Shown here: piece after piece, positions 62,301-64,000 of the stretch
Layout of the letters: every line of letters begins with the position of its first letter
Position numbering within the stretch: position 1 is the stretch's first letter
Source: Campylorhamphus procurvoides
Taxonomy: Eukaryota > Chordata > Aves > Passeriformes > Dendrocolaptidae
Direction: 5' to 3'
NCBI GenBank assembly: GCA_013396655.1
Contig: WBMV01006580.1
Span: 52,839 to 116,838 of the forward strand
Length of the DNA stretch: 64,000 bases
Made by a program: the position numbers and the translations under genes
The notes under the pieces: model-generated
The model's database searches: none
Told to the model about the DNA's origin: nothing
The model's input: only the letters and a program-made list of their open reading frames with translations

Positions 62301-62373
62301 GGCGGTGGCCGCGATGCGAAGGGGCGTGCAGGGCAGCCACCCACAGCACCACACCGACCTCTCGTTGATGCGG
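56215..62373 (-). CDS. ASB1: ASB1, ankyrin repeat and SOCS box protein 1 (exons 3-5; 5' part outside window)
   Basis: Three minus-strand exons (62071-62373, 58482-58861, 56215-56351) join in frame to encode about 270 residues ending at TAG (56215-56217). ASB proteins are substrate receptors of elongin B/C-CUL5-RBX2 ubiquitin ligases: ankyrin repeats bind substrate and the C-terminal SOCS box recruits the ligase. Visible here are ankyrin-type blocks (PLRIAATAGHGACVDFLL, TALYVAVLNGHLECARILL, TPMYHAARVGRADILQELI, CPLYISAAYHNLQCFQLLL, VLDAVLRHGCEPAFVRLLV) and a SOCS box with an L-x3-C-x3-V BC box and an LPIP CUL5 box. The family protein is about 335 residues, so about 60 N-terminal residues (exons 1-2) are missing and should lie to the right of base 64000. 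Splice phases match the remembered human ASB1 layout. Exons show GC-rich third positions, unlike the flanks. The call rests on memory of human ASB1; a close lineage-specific paralogue cannot be excluded. Confidence 0.92.
56515..57075. repeat. 69-bp minisatellite in ASB1 intron 4
   Basis: GGACAGTG recurs at 56662, 56717, 56786, 56841, 56910 and 56979, giving 69-bp units with some 55-bp units that lack 14 bp of the duplicated GGGACATCCACA part. Long frames on both strands are artefacts of the 69-bp period. Confidence 0.95.
57180..57450 (+). mobile_element. CR1 LINE 3' fragment in ASB1 intron 4
   Basis: GGGGCTGTGCCAGGGCAGGG, CAGGCTGGACACCAGGAGAA, CCCCAAGGCTGCCAGAGCTC and TTCCAGCTCAGGACATTCCA. 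Sense on plus, so antisense to the gene. Confidence 0.85.
58482..58861 (-). CDS. ASB1: ASB1 exon 4 (C-terminal ankyrin repeats)
   Basis: This 380-nt exon follows a CTTCTTCCAG acceptor (AG at 58862-58863) and ends at a near-perfect donor, AGGG|GTAAGT (58476-58481). It begins with G, completing the split Arg codon from exon 3, then encodes YGADVDVTHH, a proline-rich linker (PPSPGHPPRP), the ASB1-like block LVVCPLYISAAYHNLQCF, and SPVCVLDAVLRHGCEPAFV, closing with ALQVFKEAR plus one base. The reading frame is open throughout. Compared with remembered mammalian ASB1, the linker after HH and the segment MVDPDSLVGESSGRVKVN are the most changed parts, while the ankyrin cores are conserved. Confidence 0.93.
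59245..59415. repeat. 46-bp tandem repeat in ASB1 intron 3
   Basis: About four copies marked by CCATGGAAGAGTGACCCACA and TTGGAGCAGTTCCTGAAGGA. Confidence 0.93.
61451..62070 (-). repeat. 44-bp minisatellite derived from ASB1 exon 3 donor region
   Basis: The motif CCCACCTGATG (minus: CATCAG|GTGGG) recurs every 44 bases, its GATG at 61457, 61501, 61545 and on to 62029, and finally at 62073, which is the real exon 3 donor. Thirteen internal copies look identical; the left edge copy (61457) and the exonic copy share GCTCCTGCAGGA, unlike the internal GTCCCCTGCGGGA. Confidence 0.96.
62071..62373 (-). CDS. ASB1: ASB1 exon 3 (ankyrin repeats)
   Basis: This 303-nt exon starts after a CCCCCCTGCAG acceptor (AG at 62374-62375) and ends at a CAG|GTGGGA donor (GT at 62069-62070). 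It supplies one base completing a split serine codon, 100 full codons, and AG of a split arginine codon. The translation begins RINERSVWCCGWLPC and carries three ankyrin-type units, including VDVKGQTALYVAVLNGHLEC and the block EAGADPNGSRHHRSTPMYHA, which is highly characteristic of ASB1. No frameshift or stop interrupts it. The last ~23 nt of the exon, the donor and the first intronic bases are the seed-like end copy of a 44-bp tandem array that fills the adjacent intron. Confidence 0.93.
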
Positions 62374-62469
62374 CTGCAGGGGGGACACACCGGGTGGGAG
62401 AAGGTCCTCGGGCACCACAGAGGGGGAGGCAAGAGCACAGCATGGTCCATGGGCACGGGGCATGGACCT

Positions 62470-62582
62470 GGGGCTGCCAGAGGGCAGGGAGTGTTGGGAT
62501 AATGGGATGTGGTGGGGTGGTTGAGGTGTCTGTGAACAGCCAGGGGTTGGACTGGATGGTCCCTTCCAGCTCGGGTATTAAG
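62470..62582 (+). mobile_element. CR1 3' terminal fragment in ASB1 intron 2
   Basis: CAGGGGTTGGACTGGATGGT then CCCTTCCAGCTCGGGTATT: sense terminus. It abuts the start of the 16-bp array. Confidence 0.65.
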
Positions 62583-62586
62583 GAAC

Positions 62587-62972
62587 CCTAAATATCTCTT
62601 TTCCTAAATGTATCTTTTCCTAAATGTATCTTTTCCTAAATATCTCTTTTCCTAAATATCTCTTTTCCTAAATGTCTCTTTTCCTAAATATCTCTTCTCC
62701 TAAATATCTCTTTTCCTAAATATCTCTTTTCCTAAATATCTCTTTTCCTAAATGTCTCTTTTCCTAAATATCTCTTCTCCTAAATATCTCTTTTCCTAAA
62801 TATCTCTTTTCCTAAATGTATCTTTTCCTAAATGTATCTTTTCCTAAATATCTCTTTTCCTAAATATCTCTTTTCCTAAATGTCTCTTTTCCTAAATATC
62901 TCTTCTCCTAAATATCTCTTTTCCTAAATATCTCTTTTCCTGAATGTCTCTTTTCCTAAATATCTCTGCACA
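62587..62972. repeat. 16-bp AT-rich minisatellite in ASB1 intron 2, about 24 copies
   Basis: Unit CCTAAATATCTCTTTT with TATC/TGTC/TGTA and TTTT/TCTC variants in near-perfect 16-base register. Confidence 0.96.
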
Positions 62973-63039
62973 AACCCTGCCCCGAAACACTCAAAACCCC
63001 CCACTAAAGTCAATAAAACACTCCCCTCTTTCCAGGGGG

Positions 63040-63160
63040 ATGTCCCACATTGCCGTGGCTGCCCCTGGGAGGGGACAGGGACAGGTCTGGAGCAACCTGG
63101 GCCAGTGGGAGGTGTCCCTGCCCATGGAAGAGGATGGGCTTTAAGGTGCTCCCTTTGTCC
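63040..63160 (+). mobile_element. CR1 3' fragment in ASB1 intron 2
   Basis: CCGTGGCTGCCCCTGGGAGG, GGGCCAGTGGGAGGTGTCCC and GATGGGCTTTAAGGTGCTCC; sense, truncated at both ends. Confidence 0.75.
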
Positions 63161-63649
63161 TCGGGGATTTGGGGAGCTCCAGATCTCCCCCAGGTTCCAA
63201 ACCATCGCTCCTCTGCTGCCCCCAGCGCCTGTGGGATGGTGCTTTGGGTCCAACCCTCCCTTTCCTGCCCAACTCAGCGTTCTCCTGCCCCAAAAATCTC
63301 GGCCAAGGGCCCAGAGAGCCCTTTTTGCTTTATTGTCCTTTTTAGCTGAAAGGAGCCTTTTTTTGAGCCCTCTAAGCAGAAAACTGAATTAACTGTCCCC
63401 AGAGTGGCCAGGTTAGCACCGGGCACGTTTTGTACCACGGGCTCTTTCGGGTTTAGAGTGGATTGTAATCCCTTTTGTAGGTTTTTCCCTTTATCCACAG
63501 GCTCCTGTTTTTATGGGATCACATTCCTGCCCTGAGCTGAAAAGGGTTTGTGCACGGCCCCCACCCGCTCAGAGCTGCTGGGACATCTGTGTCCTGGGAC
63601 ACCAGGGAGGGGAATGGAGCATCTTCTCACCTTCCCATCTCTCCCATAA

Positions 63650-63775
63650 AACCCCTTCATCCCTGGAAGTGTCCCAAGGCCAGCCTGGAGCGACCTGGGA
63701 TAGTGGGAGGTGTCCCTGCCCACGGGGGTGGAATGGAATGAACTTTGAGGTCCCTCCAACCCAACCCACTCCATG
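63650..63775 (+). mobile_element. CR1 3' fragment in ASB1 intron 2
   Basis: CCCTGGAAGTGTCCCAAGGC, GATAGTGGGAGGTGTCCCTG and TTTGAGGTCCCTCCAACCCA; sense. It directly precedes the 72-77-bp repeat. Confidence 0.8.
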
Positions 63776-63784
63776 AAAAGCAGG

Positions 63785-64000
63785 GTGAGATCGTCCCTAG
63801 AGGAGCAGGGTGTGGGAACAGCATCCCAGGAAACACCTCTCCCAAAAAAAATGGGGTGGGGTGGGATGGGGGTCCCTAAAGGAGCAGGCTGTGGGAACTG
63901 CATCCCAGGAGACACCTCTCCCAAAAAATGGGGTGGGATGGGGGCCCTAAAGGAGCAGGGTGTGGGAACTGCATCCCAGGAGACCCCTCTCCCAAAAAAT
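63785..64000. repeat. 72-77-bp tandem repeat, truncated by window end
   Basis: Three copies marked by CCCTAAAGGAGCAGGGTGTG, GCATCCCAGGAGACACCTCT and CCCAAAAAATGGGGTGGG; it continues past base 64000. Confidence 0.93.

Larger units (their letters stand above)
62374..64000 (-). other. ASB1: ASB1 intron 2 (partial)
   Basis: Sequence 5' of exon 3 on the minus strand. It holds a CR1 fragment, the 16-bp array, two more CR1 fragments and a 72-77-bp tandem repeat that runs off the window. No ASB1 exon 2 coding sequence (the expected ankyrin unit before RINE) was found here, so this intron should exceed 1.6 kb. Confidence 0.7.

Noticed and set aside
62374..64000. ASB1 exon 2 within the window
   Set aside because: No minus-strand stretch resembling the first ankyrin unit with a phase-2 donor was found; intron 2 probably extends past the window.

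Overview
The window reads as vertebrate, almost certainly bird (probably passerine), nuclear DNA. It carries about 28 recognisable 3'-end fragments of the avian CR1 LINE family in both orientations. It also has many microsatellites and minisatellites, little coding sequence, and intron-split exons of one conserved vertebrate gene. Nothing prokaryotic is present: there are no operons, tRNAs, rRNAs or CRISPR arrays. Assembly uncertainty is visible as a 65-base N run (22970-23034) and single Ns near 27247 and 35405.

The only protein-coding gene I can support lies on the minus strand at the right end. Three consecutive exons (62071-62373, 58482-58861, 56215-56351) have canonical GT/AG splice sites and compatible phases. 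Together they encode about 270 residues: several ankyrin repeats followed by a C-terminal SOCS box with both a BC box and a CUL5 box. I recognise this as ASB1, a substrate receptor for elongin B/C-CUL5 ubiquitin ligases. The first exons (about 60 residues) are not visible and should lie beyond base 64000.

Layout: 1-7500 is non-coding with CR1 fragments and some unique AT-balanced blocks. 7508-8100 is a roughly 39-bp minisatellite rich in TAAT. 8100-13200 holds non-coding sequence, an (ATGG)n array, a 51-bp minisatellite and a long pyrimidine tract. 13200-27000 is mostly unique non-coding DNA plus CR1, with a gapped (GGGAT)n array at 22.9 kb. 27000-36000 holds a 33-bp minisatellite, a dispersed local duplication and purine tracts. 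36000-54000 is CR1-rich with 29/32-bp, pentamer, 25-bp, ~160-bp and 20-bp tandem arrays. 54000-64000 is the 3' flank, exons and introns of ASB1; every visible intron contains at least one minisatellite.

In mammals ASB1 lies next to a gene-poor interval before TWIST2. The left 56 kb, downstream of ASB1, would fit that interval, but no TWIST2 coding sequence is visible, so this is inference. I did not find a new multi-gene system. The most striking observation is a 44-bp array in ASB1 intron 3. It is in exact register with the exon 3/intron 3 boundary and repeats that splice donor 14 more times.
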